From positions 434,001 to 498,000 of the forward strand of contig NZ_JABJRC010000003.1 of the NCBI RefSeq assembly GCF_013131805.1: a DNA stretch of 64,000 nt, written 5' to 3'. The position numbers were made by a program, and so were the translations under genes. This DNA is from Kribbella sandramycini (lineage in GTDB: Bacteria > Actinomycetota > Actinomycetes > Propionibacteriales > Kribbellaceae). The notes below the pieces were generated by a model. That model had not been told where the DNA came from. It did not search any database and worked only from the letters and a program-made list of their open reading frames with translations. Below, in pieces: positions 23,941 through 32,292 of this stretch (its first letter is position 1; each line of letters opens with the position of its first letter).

Positions 23941-25239
23941 ATGCGCTGGACGACCGCCCTCGCGACCGCGACCCTGGTCACCGCGAGCTCTGCCCTGGTC
24001 GCATCGGCCGCCGACGCGGTCCGGAGTACGCCGTCGCGCGCGAAACTGACCGCCGACGTGAACCGCGACGGCCGCCTGACCGCGGCCGACGACGCCGGCC
24101 GCGCCAGCTGGAGCCAGGCCCGCGGCGCGATCTTCCTGCCGAACCTCGACGACGACGGACGCCGCTGCCGGGTCGACCCGGCCGACCTGGAGAAGGCCGG
24201 CCGCGCGGTCGACGACAAGCTCGCGGCCTGTCACGACGCGGCCGACGAGCGGATCAACGGCCCCCGCGACGCCGCCGACCTCGCACCGCTCAAGATCGAT
24301 GCCCTGCGCAACCTTTCGGCAGCCGCCACCGGCACGATGACGATCCGCTCCGGCAACGTCTGGGACTTCGCCGGAGTCCCCACTCCGCGCCCCGCGGGCC
24401 GGCTGCTCTACCGCGATCTGCGCGGTCCGGACGTCGGCGTCGTCCAGGAGCTGGCGAAGGCCGCCTCCCCGCAGCTCGACGACCTGCTGAACATGGGCGG
24501 CAACATCGAGATGCTCCCGCCGTACGCCGGGTACCCGCACGGCCGGATCGTCTACGGCTCCGGCGAACGCCGTCCGGACCCGGGGTTCATCACGATGGTG
24601 ACCAGCCAGGGCTACCAACCGCCGATCGTGTACGACGTCTCCTGGCTGATGATCGGTCACGCCGACGAGACCACGCACGTCGTCCGCGCCGACAACGCCC
24701 GCGGCTGGACGCTCGCGGTCGCCGATCCGCGACTCGCGATGCGCCTGCTCCACGACGTTCAGCGCCGCGGCGGCGGCAGTCAGCGGCTCTTCGCGGACAC
24801 CAACTCACCGTCGAAGCCGACCGTCGACGAGATCGTCGCCAACGGCGCCGCGGACAACGAAACCGCGGCGCGACACATCGACGACCAACTGAAGATCCTG
24901 CTCACGGCGACCGGCCTCCGCCCCGACGAGCTGGTCCGCCTCCCGGTCCTCTTCGACCGCGTCCCCGGCGCCGAGCTGTACAAGGCGCTGACTCCCGGCC
25001 TGGTCAACGGCCTCTCCCTCACCGACCGCCACTTCGCCGCCCCCGACCCCCACGGCCCCAAACTCAACGGCCGCGACCTCTTCCGCCACACCGCCGAACG
25101 CGCCCTCGCCCGCAACGGCGTCCGCATCCACTGGGTCGAGAACTTCTTCTGGTCGCACCTCGGCGGCGGCGAAGTCCACTGCGCCACCAACGCGCTTCGA
25201 GACACATACAGCACAACCCCCTGGTGGAAAGGAGCCTGA
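23941..25239 (+). CDS. Secreted protein-arginine deiminase (PAD family)
   Basis: 432 residues. A Sec signal peptide (about 1-24) is followed by two EF-hand/dockerin-like calcium loops (DVNRDGRLTAADD 39-51; NLDDDGRRCRVDPADL 68-83). The PAD catalytic domain follows: GNIEMLPP (187-194), H240 and D242 (IGHADETTHVV), and the nucleophile C414 in GGEVHCATN, matching H471, D473 and C645 of human PAD4. PADs convert protein arginine to citrulline and are calcium dependent. Aspartate equivalent to D350 is probably D142 (VWDFAG). An AAGAGGAG-like ribosome site precedes the ATG. Function from motif match; substrate unknown. Confidence 0.87.
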   Translation: MRWTTALATATLVTASSALVASAADAVRSTPSRAKLTADVNRDGRLTAADDAGRASWSQARGAIFLPNLDDDGRRCRVDPADLEKAGRAVDDKLAACHDAADERINGPRDAADLAPLKIDALRNLSAAATGTMTIRSGNVWDFAGVPTPRPAGRLLYRDLRGPDVGVVQELAKAASPQLDDLLNMGGNIEMLPPYAGYPHGRIVYGSGERRPDPGFITMVTSQGYQPPIVYDVSWLMIGHADETTHVVRADNARGWTLAVADPRLAMRLLHDVQRRGGGSQRLFADTNSPSKPTVDEIVANGAADNETAARHIDDQLKILLTATGLRPDELVRLPVLFDRVPGAELYKALTPGLVNGLSLTDRHFAAPDPHGPKLNGRDLFRHTAERALARNGVRIHWVENFFWSHLGGGEVHCATNALRDTYSTTPWWKGA

Positions 25240-25263
25240 GATGCCTGCCGCGAGCTGGTGATG

Positions 25264-25740
25264 TCAGAGGTACAGCCGTAAAGCCGGATAGCGCGAGGTC
25301 ACGAAGCCGAGTTGCTCGTAGAGCGCGAGGCCGTCGGGGGAGGCGTTCAGCTCCACCACTCCCACGGCGGTCTCGTCGCGAAACCAGTCGACCAGCGCGA
25401 CCACGCAGAGGCGGGCCAGGCCGCGGCGCCGAAACGCCGGCTCGGTGCTGACGTTGTACAGATGCCCACGCAGGGTGGTCGGATCCTTCGGACCCGGCGG
25501 GTGCTGGTTCACATGACCGACGGCGTTCGCGACGACACCGGCCGTCGGATCGTCGACGACGTACGCCGCGAAGCTGCCCGGCTGCTCGAGTTGCTCGGCG
25601 TACCAGCCCCGGGCGTTCTTGCGCCATTGCGCGTCGGGTCCGCCCGGGTCGGTGCCCATCGCCTCGATCATCAGGCCGCGGAGGTGGACCAGCGCCTCCA
25701 CGTCGTTCTGGGTGGCTCGGCGTACGTGTGGGGCGGTCAT
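25264..25740 (-). CDS. GNAT-family N-acetyltransferase
   Basis: 158 residues. The acetyl-CoA loop is at about 97-112 (TEPAFRRRGLARLCVVAL) and the C-terminal LNASPDGLALYEQLGFVTSRYPALRLYL is typical of the stand-alone GNAT group. It is a single gene convergent with the deiminase gene; 24 bp separate them. Substrate unknown. Confidence 0.88.
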   Translation of the reverse strand: MTAPHVRRATQNDVEALVHLRGLMIEAMGTDPGGPDAQWRKNARGWYAEQLEQPGSFAAYVVDDPTAGVVANAVGHVNQHPPGPKDPTTLRGHLYNVSTEPAFRRRGLARLCVVALVDWFRDETAVGVVELNASPDGLALYEQLGFVTSRYPALRLYL

Positions 25741-25787
25741 GGGGAGATCCTGCCAACTTTTTGCGGGGATGGGGGATCTAAGGGGCC

Positions 25788-27278
25788 GTGGGTGCGAGGA
25801 GTGGGCGGCGGGCGCGGCGGGCCAGGGCTCGGGGGCGGTCGGGGGGTCGCGCGTTGGTGGTGGCGGTGCTGGGGGTGCTGCTGCCGGGGGTTGGGTATTT
25901 GGCGGCGGGTAGGCGGCGGTTGGGGGCCGTCGTGCTGCTCGTCAGTTTGGGGTTGTACGGCGGGGCGGCGGTTGTCGTGCTGACGCGGCGGGATCAAGTG
26001 GTCGCCTGGGCGTTGCAGCCTGATGTGCTGCTCGCGATGGTGGTCGGCCTCGGGGTGATCGCGTTGCTCTGGGTGACGGTGCTGGTCACGTCGTACAAGA
26101 TGTTGCGGCCGCTCCATGCGGGGCCGGGGGCCCGGCTGGCGGGGTCGGTGGTGATCGGGCTGGTCTGTTTCGGGCTGGCGTCGAGTACGGCGTTGGGCGC
26201 GCAGACCCTGATGGCACAGCGCGACCTGGTGGAGAAGGTGTTCTCCGGCGAGGGCTCAAAGAGCCAGACCCGGCCGAAGATCAAGAACACCAAGGACCCG
26301 TGGGCCGAGGTGCCGCGACTGAACGTGCTGCTGCTCGGCGCGGACGACGGCGAGGGCCGCCAGGGCACCCGCACCGACTCGATCATGGTCGCGAGTATCG
26401 ACACCCGGACCGGCCAGACGTCGCTCATCTCGCTGACCCGGAACTGGATGCGGATGCCGTTCCCGGAAGGCACCGCGCTGCACCGGCGGTTCCCGACCGG
26501 CTACTGGGATCCGGACGGCCCGAAGGAGCAGCCGAACTTCTACCTGGACGCGATGTACCGGATCATCCCCGCGGAGTACGGCGAGCTGATCGGCCCGTCC
26601 GACAACCCGGGCGCCGACGTCCTGAAGATGTCGGTCGGCGAGGCGCTCGGCCTCAAACTGCATTACTACGTGCAGGTGAACCTGGCCGGGTTCGCGCAAC
26701 TCGTCCAGGCCCTCGGCGGAATCACCGTGAACATCAACTACCGGGTCCCGGTCGGCGGTAACGACGACAAGAAGATCCCGCCGAACCGCTGGCTCGAGCC
26801 CGGGCCGAACCGGCACCTGAACGGCGCCGACGCGCTGTGGTTCGCCCGCGGCCGGTACGCGGTGAAGGGCGCGGACATCGCCCGCCAGGCGCGCCAGCGC
26901 TGCACGGTGAAGGCGATCGTCGAGCGCGCGACCCCGCAGAACGTGCTGGCCAACTACCTCGACATCGCGAAGGCCGGCGAACAGCTGATCCGGACCGACA
27001 TCCCGCAGTCGATCCTGGGCGCGTTCGTCACGCTCGGCCAGCGGGTGAAGAACGGCAAGATCACCAACATCGACCTGGACAAGCAGAAGAACTTCCCGAA
27101 CGGCCGCAACCCCGACTACGCCGCGATGCGCAAACTCGTCCAGCGCCATTTGAACCCGGTCAAGGCGACGCCGACCCCGCGCAAGACCGCGCCGACGACG
27201 CCCCGCAAACCGTCCAAGGCGACCACCGCCGCCCCCGACCTGGCCGAGGCCTGCGCCTACAACCCGGTGGAGGGTTAG
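25788..27278 (+). CDS. LytR-CpsA-Psr (LCP) family cell-wall glycopolymer ligase
   Basis: 496 residues from GTG 25788. Three or four N-terminal membrane segments (about 22-42, 45-65, 83-103, 119-140) precede the extracytoplasmic LCP domain: NVLLLGADDGEGRQGTRTDSIMVAS (about 180-203), SLTRNWMRMP and the arginine-rich ALWFARGRYAVKGADIARQARQR (about 350-372). LCP enzymes attach teichoic-acid-like or arabinogalactan polymers to peptidoglycan from lipid carriers. The C-terminus is a Pro/Thr/Lys-rich tail. Several membrane helices rather than one is a variant of the family. Confidence 0.9.
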   Translation: MGARSGRRARRARARGRSGGRALVVAVLGVLLPGVGYLAAGRRRLGAVVLLVSLGLYGGAAVVVLTRRDQVVAWALQPDVLLAMVVGLGVIALLWVTVLVTSYKMLRPLHAGPGARLAGSVVIGLVCFGLASSTALGAQTLMAQRDLVEKVFSGEGSKSQTRPKIKNTKDPWAEVPRLNVLLLGADDGEGRQGTRTDSIMVASIDTRTGQTSLISLTRNWMRMPFPEGTALHRRFPTGYWDPDGPKEQPNFYLDAMYRIIPAEYGELIGPSDNPGADVLKMSVGEALGLKLHYYVQVNLAGFAQLVQALGGITVNINYRVPVGGNDDKKIPPNRWLEPGPNRHLNGADALWFARGRYAVKGADIARQARQRCTVKAIVERATPQNVLANYLDIAKAGEQLIRTDIPQSILGAFVTLGQRVKNGKITNIDLDKQKNFPNGRNPDYAAMRKLVQRHLNPVKATPTPRKTAPTTPRKPSKATTAAPDLAEACAYNPVEG

Positions 27279-28039
27279 GCGTAGCGGACGCCGAGGCCGC
27301 CGTCGACCGACCAGTTGGCGCCGGTGACGAAGGCGGCCGCGGTCGAGGCGAGGAAGCAGACGACCTCGGCGACGTCGGTGGGGGTGCCGATCCGGCCGAG
27401 CGGGTGGACGCCGAGCGCCCGGTCGCGTTCGCCGGGGAAGGTGTCGAAGAACTCGTCGAGCAGGTCGGTGCCGATGTAGCCGGGGCTGACCGCGTTCACC
27501 CGGATGTTGTGCGGGCCGACGTCGAGGGCCAGCGAGCGGGTCATCCCGACCAGGCCGGATTTGGCGGCGGCGTACGGGAACATGCCCGCGGTGGTCAGGT
27601 TCGAGTGGATGGACGCGATGTTGACGATCGCGCCGTGCCGGTCGGCGATCATCGACGGGAGGACCGCGCGCGCCATCAGCCAGGCGCCCTTCAGGTCGAC
27701 GTCGAAGACGGAGTCCCACTCGTCGACGGTCATCCGGGTTGCGTCGGCGTACGCGTTCTTCCCGGCGTTGTTGACCAGCACCGTGGCCGGGCCGAGCTCC
27801 GCCGCCAACTGTGCAACCGCTTCGGCAACCGACTCCTCAGCGGTGATGTCACCGACCGCAGCGGCAACTCGGACGCCGGTCGCGCGCAGCTCGGCCGTGG
27901 TTTCGGACAGCTGATCGGCCAGGATGTCGATCAGCCCGACCGCCGCACCTTCGGCCGCGGCCTTCACCGCCACCGCTCGCCCGATCCCCCGCGCGGCCCC
28001 GGTCACCAGCACGACCTCGTCGGTCAAACGTCCACTCAC
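27275..28039 (-). CDS. SDR-family oxidoreductase
   Basis: 254 residues from GTG 28039; AAGGA five bases upstream selects this start. Classical SDR: TGAARGIGRAVA cofactor loop (13-24), VLVNNAGKNAY (about 84), catalytic S (NIASIHSN) and YAAAK (about 153-157), and the C-terminal GANWSVDGG. It belongs to the FabG/glucose-dehydrogenase-like branch using NAD(P)H. The gene lies 20 bp downstream of the TetR gene's stop and may be co-transcribed with it. Confidence 0.88.
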   Translation of the reverse strand: MSGRLTDEVVLVTGAARGIGRAVAVKAAAEGAAVGLIDILADQLSETTAELRATGVRVAAAVGDITAEESVAEAVAQLAAELGPATVLVNNAGKNAYADATRMTVDEWDSVFDVDLKGAWLMARAVLPSMIADRHGAIVNIASIHSNLTTAGMFPYAAAKSGLVGMTRSLALDVGPHNIRVNAVSPGYIGTDLLDEFFDTFPGERDRALGVHPLGRIGTPTDVAEVVCFLASTAAAFVTGANWSVDGGLGVRYA

Positions 28040-28059
28040 GGCAGTCCTTCCGTTAGGCG

Positions 28060-28641
28060 TCAGCTCGACCCTAGTCGGGCAGCGGCTCGGGCGTACCGAT
28101 CGGATTCGGCCGCGGTCATCGGCTGCCGTAGCAACAGCAATTGGTGATAGATCGGCGCGGTCGCCGCCACACACACCGCGTACGCGTCGGTCGTCGCCGG
28201 CACCTCACCCCGATCGATCGCCCGCTGCACCACGACACCCGAACGCCGGTAGCGATCGGCCCAGAACTCCCGCAGCGCAGCACCCGCCTCCGGCGTCCGG
28301 AACGACGCGGCGATCACGGCCCGGGTGATCGACGGCTCGATCGTGAGGGACTCGTACACCTCCCGATTGAGCGCAATCAGATCCCCTTCCAGGGTGCCGG
28401 TATCAGCCGGCGCCCAGTCGTCCGTCGCTCCCGAGTCGAGTAGGTCGACCAGCAACCCGGCAACGCTCTTCCACCGCCGATAGACAGTCGTTCGATGGAC
28501 GCCGGAACGCGCGGCGACGCCGTCCATTGTCAGCCCGTCGTATCCGTGTTCGGCCAGCTCCGCCACGACGGCGGCCAACACCTCGGCACGCACCCGCGCC
28601 GTTCGGCCACCCGGTCTGCTTGCGCGATCAGCCTCGCTCAT
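28060..28641 (-). CDS. TetR-family regulator
   Basis: 193 residues. Helix-turn-helix at about 18-60 (ELAEHGYDGLTMDGVAARSG, HRTTVYRRWKSVAGLL). The C-terminal domain (TetR_C_11-like, about 90-185) has SLTIEPSITRAVIAASFRTPE. It is divergent from the streptogramin lyase gene with a 45-bp gap containing CTTAA and TTAAG half-sites about 15 bp apart, a candidate operator. Likely represses the lyase. Confidence 0.87.
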   Translation of the reverse strand: MSEADRASRPGGRTARVRAEVLAAVVAELAEHGYDGLTMDGVAARSGVHRTTVYRRWKSVAGLLVDLLDSGATDDWAPADTGTLEGDLIALNREVYESLTIEPSITRAVIAASFRTPEAGAALREFWADRYRRSGVVVQRAIDRGEVPATTDAYAVCVAATAPIYHQLLLLRQPMTAAESDRYARAAARLGSS

Positions 28642-28686
28642 GTCACGATCTTAACACTACATTCGTCGCATTAAGGAGTTCCCGCC

Positions 28687-29526
28687 ATGCAAGCCCTGGA
28701 GATCTCCGGCCCGGCCGAAGGGCCGTACGGTGTCGCACTCACCGATGGCAAGGCGTGGGCGACGCTGGTGCACGCGGGCGCGGTGGCCCAGGTCGACGGG
28801 CGGCGATTCGAGCTCGGTGACGGCGCGCGGCCGATGGTGATCGTGGCCGACCCGGACGGCGGCGTCCGATTCACCCGGAACGGTGACGACCGCATCGGCC
28901 GAATCGATGCCGAGGGCAACATTTCGGCAGTCGAGGTGCCGGGATCGCCGTACGGTGTCTGCATCGGGCCCGACAATGCCTTGTGGTGCACGCTGATGAG
29001 CACCGACGAGGTCGCGCGAATCGCGGCCGATGGAACGGTGACGACGTACCCGATCGGCATCCCCGGCGCATTCCCGGCGATGATCACCGCGACCGACGAG
29101 CTGTGGTTCACGCTGAACCAGGGCAACGCGATCGGCCGGATGACGACGGACGGCGTGGTCACCACCTACCCGCTACCGACCGAAGGCGCCGGCCCGGTCG
29201 GGATCAGCGCCGGGCCGACCGGTGTCTGGTTCGTCGAGATCCTCGCCGATCAGGCCGGCCGGATCACCGGCGACGGGAAGATCGACGAGTTCGCGCTCCC
29301 GCCCGGATCGAAACCGCACGCGGTCGTCGCGCTACCCGACGGCGGTTGCTGGATCACGTTGTGGGGCACGGGTTCGCTGGCCCGGCTCGACGCGGACGGC
29401 GTCGTCCAGCGGGAGGTCGAGCTGGGCGCGGGATCCGAGCCGCACGGGCTCGCGGTCGACGCCGACGGATCGGTCTGGGTCGCGCTCGAGAACCGTTCCC
29501 TTGCTCACCTTCCCGCTGGAGAGTGA
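28687..29526 (+). CDS. vgb: Streptogramin B lyase (virginiamycin B lyase)
   Basis: 279 residues, near the 299 of staphylococcal Vgb, starting at ATG 28687 after AAGGAG. Seven propeller repeats of the form GPYGV..D..LW.T are visible. The catalytic residues match Vgb with a constant offset: H211 (KPHAVV, H228), E251 and H253 (SEPHG, E268/H270) and E268 (ALEN, E284). The enzyme opens the depsipeptide ring of type B streptogramins by elimination, in the cytoplasm, needing Mg2+. TetR-regulated by position. It may detoxify antibiotics of neighbours. Confidence 0.88.
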   Translation: MQALEISGPAEGPYGVALTDGKAWATLVHAGAVAQVDGRRFELGDGARPMVIVADPDGGVRFTRNGDDRIGRIDAEGNISAVEVPGSPYGVCIGPDNALWCTLMSTDEVARIAADGTVTTYPIGIPGAFPAMITATDELWFTLNQGNAIGRMTTDGVVTTYPLPTEGAGPVGISAGPTGVWFVEILADQAGRITGDGKIDEFALPPGSKPHAVVALPDGGCWITLWGTGSLARLDADGVVQREVELGAGSEPHGLAVDADGSVWVALENRSLAHLPAGE

Positions 29527-29583
29527 GGGGACTCACGCCTGCGAAGGAGGCGCGATCGGGACGCCGAGGAGCACAGTGGAGTC

Positions 29584-30489
29584 GTGGCCATCATGGCTGG
29601 ACTTCCGACAGCTCGCCGGGTTCGCGATGTCATCGCGGTCGGGCGACCTGCATTCTGGGTCGTCTCGATCGTTCCGTATTACGTCGGCATCCTGCTCGCG
29701 ACCCGGCAGCTGATCCCGCCGCTGGAGGAGTGGCCGCGGCTGATCGTCGGCGCGGTCGTGATGGGCCCGCTGGTCTGGCTCGCAGTCCTCGCGGTCAACG
29801 ACGCCTACGATCTGCCGAGCGATCGGCTGAACCCGCGGAAAGCGAAGTCACCGCTCCTGGACGGGCGGATCACCCTGCGGGCCGCCAAGCGGTTGGCCTT
29901 CGCGGCCGCCGTGGCCGCGGTCGGGATCAGCCTGCACGTCGGCATCGTGTTCGCGCTCGGCGTGCTGCTCGCCGTCCTGCTCGGCTATGCCTACAGCGTT
30001 CCGCCGGTCCGGCTGAAGACTCGCGCCGGGTTCGACGTCGCGGTGAACGCGCTGGCCCTCGGCGCTTTCGGGCCGCTGGCCGGCTGGGCCGCGATCAACC
30101 CCGATCTGAGTGACTTCCCCTGGCTGATGGGCCTGCAGGGCACGCTCGCCGCCGTCGGCCTCTACCTGCCGACCACGCTGGCCGACCTCGACGCGGACCG
30201 CGCCGCCGGCTATCACACGATCGCGGTCCGGTACGGCGCACGCACGACGTACCGGATCGGGTACGGCGCGTGGATCGCGGCGGCCGCGTTGTCGGTGCTC
30301 CTGGCCGCGACGGACACGATCATCCCGCGCAGCATGCTGTTGCTCGAGGTCGTGATGGTCCCGGTGCTGGTGATTGCGTACGGAAAGCTGATCGGGCCGC
30401 GGCAGTCGTTCCGCGGGATCATCGTGCTGGCGTCACTGTTCCTGCTGCCCTGTGGCACGTTCGCACTGACATACACCGGAGTAATTTGA
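29584..30489 (+). CDS. UbiA-family prenyltransferase
   Basis: 301 residues from GTG 29584, with GGAG just upstream; ATG 29593 is an alternative. About eight to nine membrane helices. The first aspartate motif is N72D73AYDLPSD80 and the second DLDADRAAGYHT (about 203-214), which bind prenyl diphosphate through Mg2+. Family members prenylate quinone, chlorophyll or aromatic acceptors in the membrane. The substrate is not evident; the sequence is closest in style to chlorophyll/bacteriochlorophyll synthase-like and lipid-linked members. Confidence 0.88.
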   Translation: MAIMAGLPTARRVRDVIAVGRPAFWVVSIVPYYVGILLATRQLIPPLEEWPRLIVGAVVMGPLVWLAVLAVNDAYDLPSDRLNPRKAKSPLLDGRITLRAAKRLAFAAAVAAVGISLHVGIVFALGVLLAVLLGYAYSVPPVRLKTRAGFDVAVNALALGAFGPLAGWAAINPDLSDFPWLMGLQGTLAAVGLYLPTTLADLDADRAAGYHTIAVRYGARTTYRIGYGAWIAAAALSVLLAATDTIIPRSMLLLEVVMVPVLVIAYGKLIGPRQSFRGIIVLASLFLLPCGTFALTYTGVI

Positions 30490-30535
30490 TCAGTGATCTT
30501 TACATCGATGGATCCGTTGTGGACCCTAAGGTCCC

Positions 30536-31345
30536 ATGACTGCGACCCGCTCCGAACTCGACGCCGACTACACCCTCAGCCGGTCCGATCTGGCGCATTT
30601 CACCGAGTACGGTTTCGTGAAACTGAAGAACGTGCTCAGCCCGGCCACGATCGCGGCGTACGAGCCGGAGATCACCGGCAAGGTGATCGAGCTCAACACT
30701 CAACATGTCCCGCTGGCCGAGCGCGACACCTACGGCAAGGCGTTCCTGCAGGTGATGAACCTGTGGCAGGACAGTGAGCAGGTCCTCGAGTTCGTCTCGT
30801 CACCGCGGCTGGCCCGGCTGGCCGCGCAGCTGCTCGGCGTCCAGTCCGTCCGGCTCTACCACGACCAGGCGCTGTACAAGGAGGCCGGCGGCGGTGTGAC
30901 GCCGTGGCACGCGGATCAGTACTACTGGCCGTTCACGACCGATCGCTGCGTCACGGTCTGGATCCCGCTGCAGGACACCCCGATGGAGATGGGCCCGCTG
31001 TCCTTCGCGGCCGGCAGTCATGTCTTCGAGCACGGCCGCGACCTGCCGATCAGCGACGAGTCCGAGCGCGTGCTGCAGCAGGCGCTGCGCGAGCAGGACT
31101 TCCCCGAGGTCTCCGAGCCGTACGAGCTCGGCGAGGTCAGCTACCACCTCGGCTGGACCTTCCACCACGCGCCGGCCAACACCACACCGATCCCGCGCCG
31201 GGTGATGACGATCATCTACGTCGACGCGACGATGGAGATCGCGCCGCCGCTGAACAGCTTCCAGGAGAACGACCTGGCCAGCTGGCTGCCCGGGAACCAG
31301 CCGGGTGAGCTGATCTCGTCGCCACTGAACCCGATCCTGTACTGA
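30536..31345 (+). CDS. Phytanoyl-CoA dioxygenase (PhyH) family protein
   Basis: 269 residues. The iron triad is H125 and D127 (PWHADQYYW) with the distal histidine at 210/211 (WTFHHAPAN). R221 or R222 (IPRRVMTIIY) probably binds 2-oxoglutarate. Such Fe(II)/2-oxoglutarate oxygenases hydroxylate small molecules. A single gene in the same direction as the downstream cupin; a common operon is possible (36 bp to the chosen cupin start). Confidence 0.88.
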   Translation: MTATRSELDADYTLSRSDLAHFTEYGFVKLKNVLSPATIAAYEPEITGKVIELNTQHVPLAERDTYGKAFLQVMNLWQDSEQVLEFVSSPRLARLAAQLLGVQSVRLYHDQALYKEAGGGVTPWHADQYYWPFTTDRCVTVWIPLQDTPMEMGPLSFAAGSHVFEHGRDLPISDESERVLQQALREQDFPEVSEPYELGEVSYHLGWTFHHAPANTTPIPRRVMTIIYVDATMEIAPPLNSFQENDLASWLPGNQPGELISSPLNPILY

Positions 31346-31381
31346 TCGACGTCTGTACCTATTGGTATGTACGATGCTGCC

Positions 31382-31711
31382 ATGGAGCAGATCGTGCGTG
31401 AGGTCGTGTTGGATCAGGTGCTACCCCGGGACCTGCCGGTCCGCCGGATGGAGGTGCGCCGGATCTCGATCGTCCCGGACGCCGCCGTCGGTTGGCACAC
31501 CCACAACGGGCCGGTGTTCGGGAGTATCGAGACGGGGTCGGCGTTCTATCAGCTGCGCGACGAGCCGGAGATCGTCCTGGGGCCGGGCGATCTCTTCTAC
31601 GAGCCGGCCGACGAGCGGATCCGGTTCGACGCCGGGCCGGAGGGCGTGTCCTTCCTGGCGTACTTCCCGCTGACGGACGGGCAGGAAGCGGCGCTGGATC
31701 TCGTCGACTAG
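31382..31711 (+). CDS. Small cupin protein
   Basis: 109 residues; ATG 31382 is preferred over ATG 31367 because MEQIVREV begins the conserved fold. The cupin motif GWHTHNGPVFGSIETGSAFYQL (split as G-x5-H-x-H in WHTH, then a later E) and GPGDLFYEP define one small beta barrel able to bind metal. Function unknown; no catalytic domain attached. Overlaps the convergent YdeI-like gene by 4 bp. Confidence 0.78.
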   Translation: MEQIVREVVLDQVLPRDLPVRRMEVRRISIVPDAAVGWHTHNGPVFGSIETGSAFYQLRDEPEIVLGPGDLFYEPADERIRFDAGPEGVSFLAYFPLTDGQEAALDLVD

Positions 31712-32292
31712 AGGGTGCGTTTCTGCGGATAGATGGTCTCGCCGCGGCTGAGCTGGTCGACGTACAAGGCGATCCGTTTGGCACGGGTCGCTTCGCGTTT
31801 GGCGTCGTTGACGCGATGGATGACGGCAAACCGGTTGGCGCTGGTGAGGATGTCGAACATCGCCTGGGCCCGCGGTGCGGCGGCCAGCGCGGCCGCCAGC
31901 TCCGCCGGGACTTCGATGGTCGCGGGACCGGCGTACGCCTTGTCCCAGCGGCCGTCGGCCTTGGCCCGCTCGACCTCGGCGCGGCCGGCCGGGAGCATCC
32001 GGCCCTCGCTTTCGAGGCGGGCGATCAGGCCGACATTGCGCTGCGACCACAGGCTGCGGGCGCGGCGCGGGGTGTAGCGCTGCAGGAAGGTGTACTCGTC
32101 GCGGGTCTTGCGCTGGCCGTCGATCCAGCCGTGGCAGAGCGCTTCGTCGAGGGCGTCGGTGATCGCGAGACTGGTCGGCGTAGTCACGTTCTTCTTCGCG
32201 ATCACCAGCCAGACGCCGTCGCTGCTGCCATGGTTCGCACCGAGCCACTCATGCCACGCCGCATGATCCGCGACGATCAGTTCGGCGGTCAT
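31708..32292 (-). CDS. YdeI/OmpD-associated family protein
   Basis: 194 residues from ATG 32292, preceded by AGGAAGG. The family marks are ITDALDEALCHGWIDGQRKTRDEYTFLQRYTPRR (split here: EALCHGWIDGQ at about 50-60, LQRYTPRRARSLWS at about 69-82) and the C-terminal FDILTSANRFAVIHRVNDAKREATRAKRI. The family has no proven enzymatic role. The ATG overlaps the upstream stop (ATGA), so it is translated with the WYL regulator. Confidence 0.85.
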   Translation of the reverse strand: MTAELIVADHAAWHEWLGANHGSSDGVWLVIAKKNVTTPTSLAITDALDEALCHGWIDGQRKTRDEYTFLQRYTPRRARSLWSQRNVGLIARLESEGRMLPAGRAEVERAKADGRWDKAYAGPATIEVPAELAAALAAAPRAQAMFDILTSANRFAVIHRVNDAKREATRAKRIALYVDQLSRGETIYPQKRTL

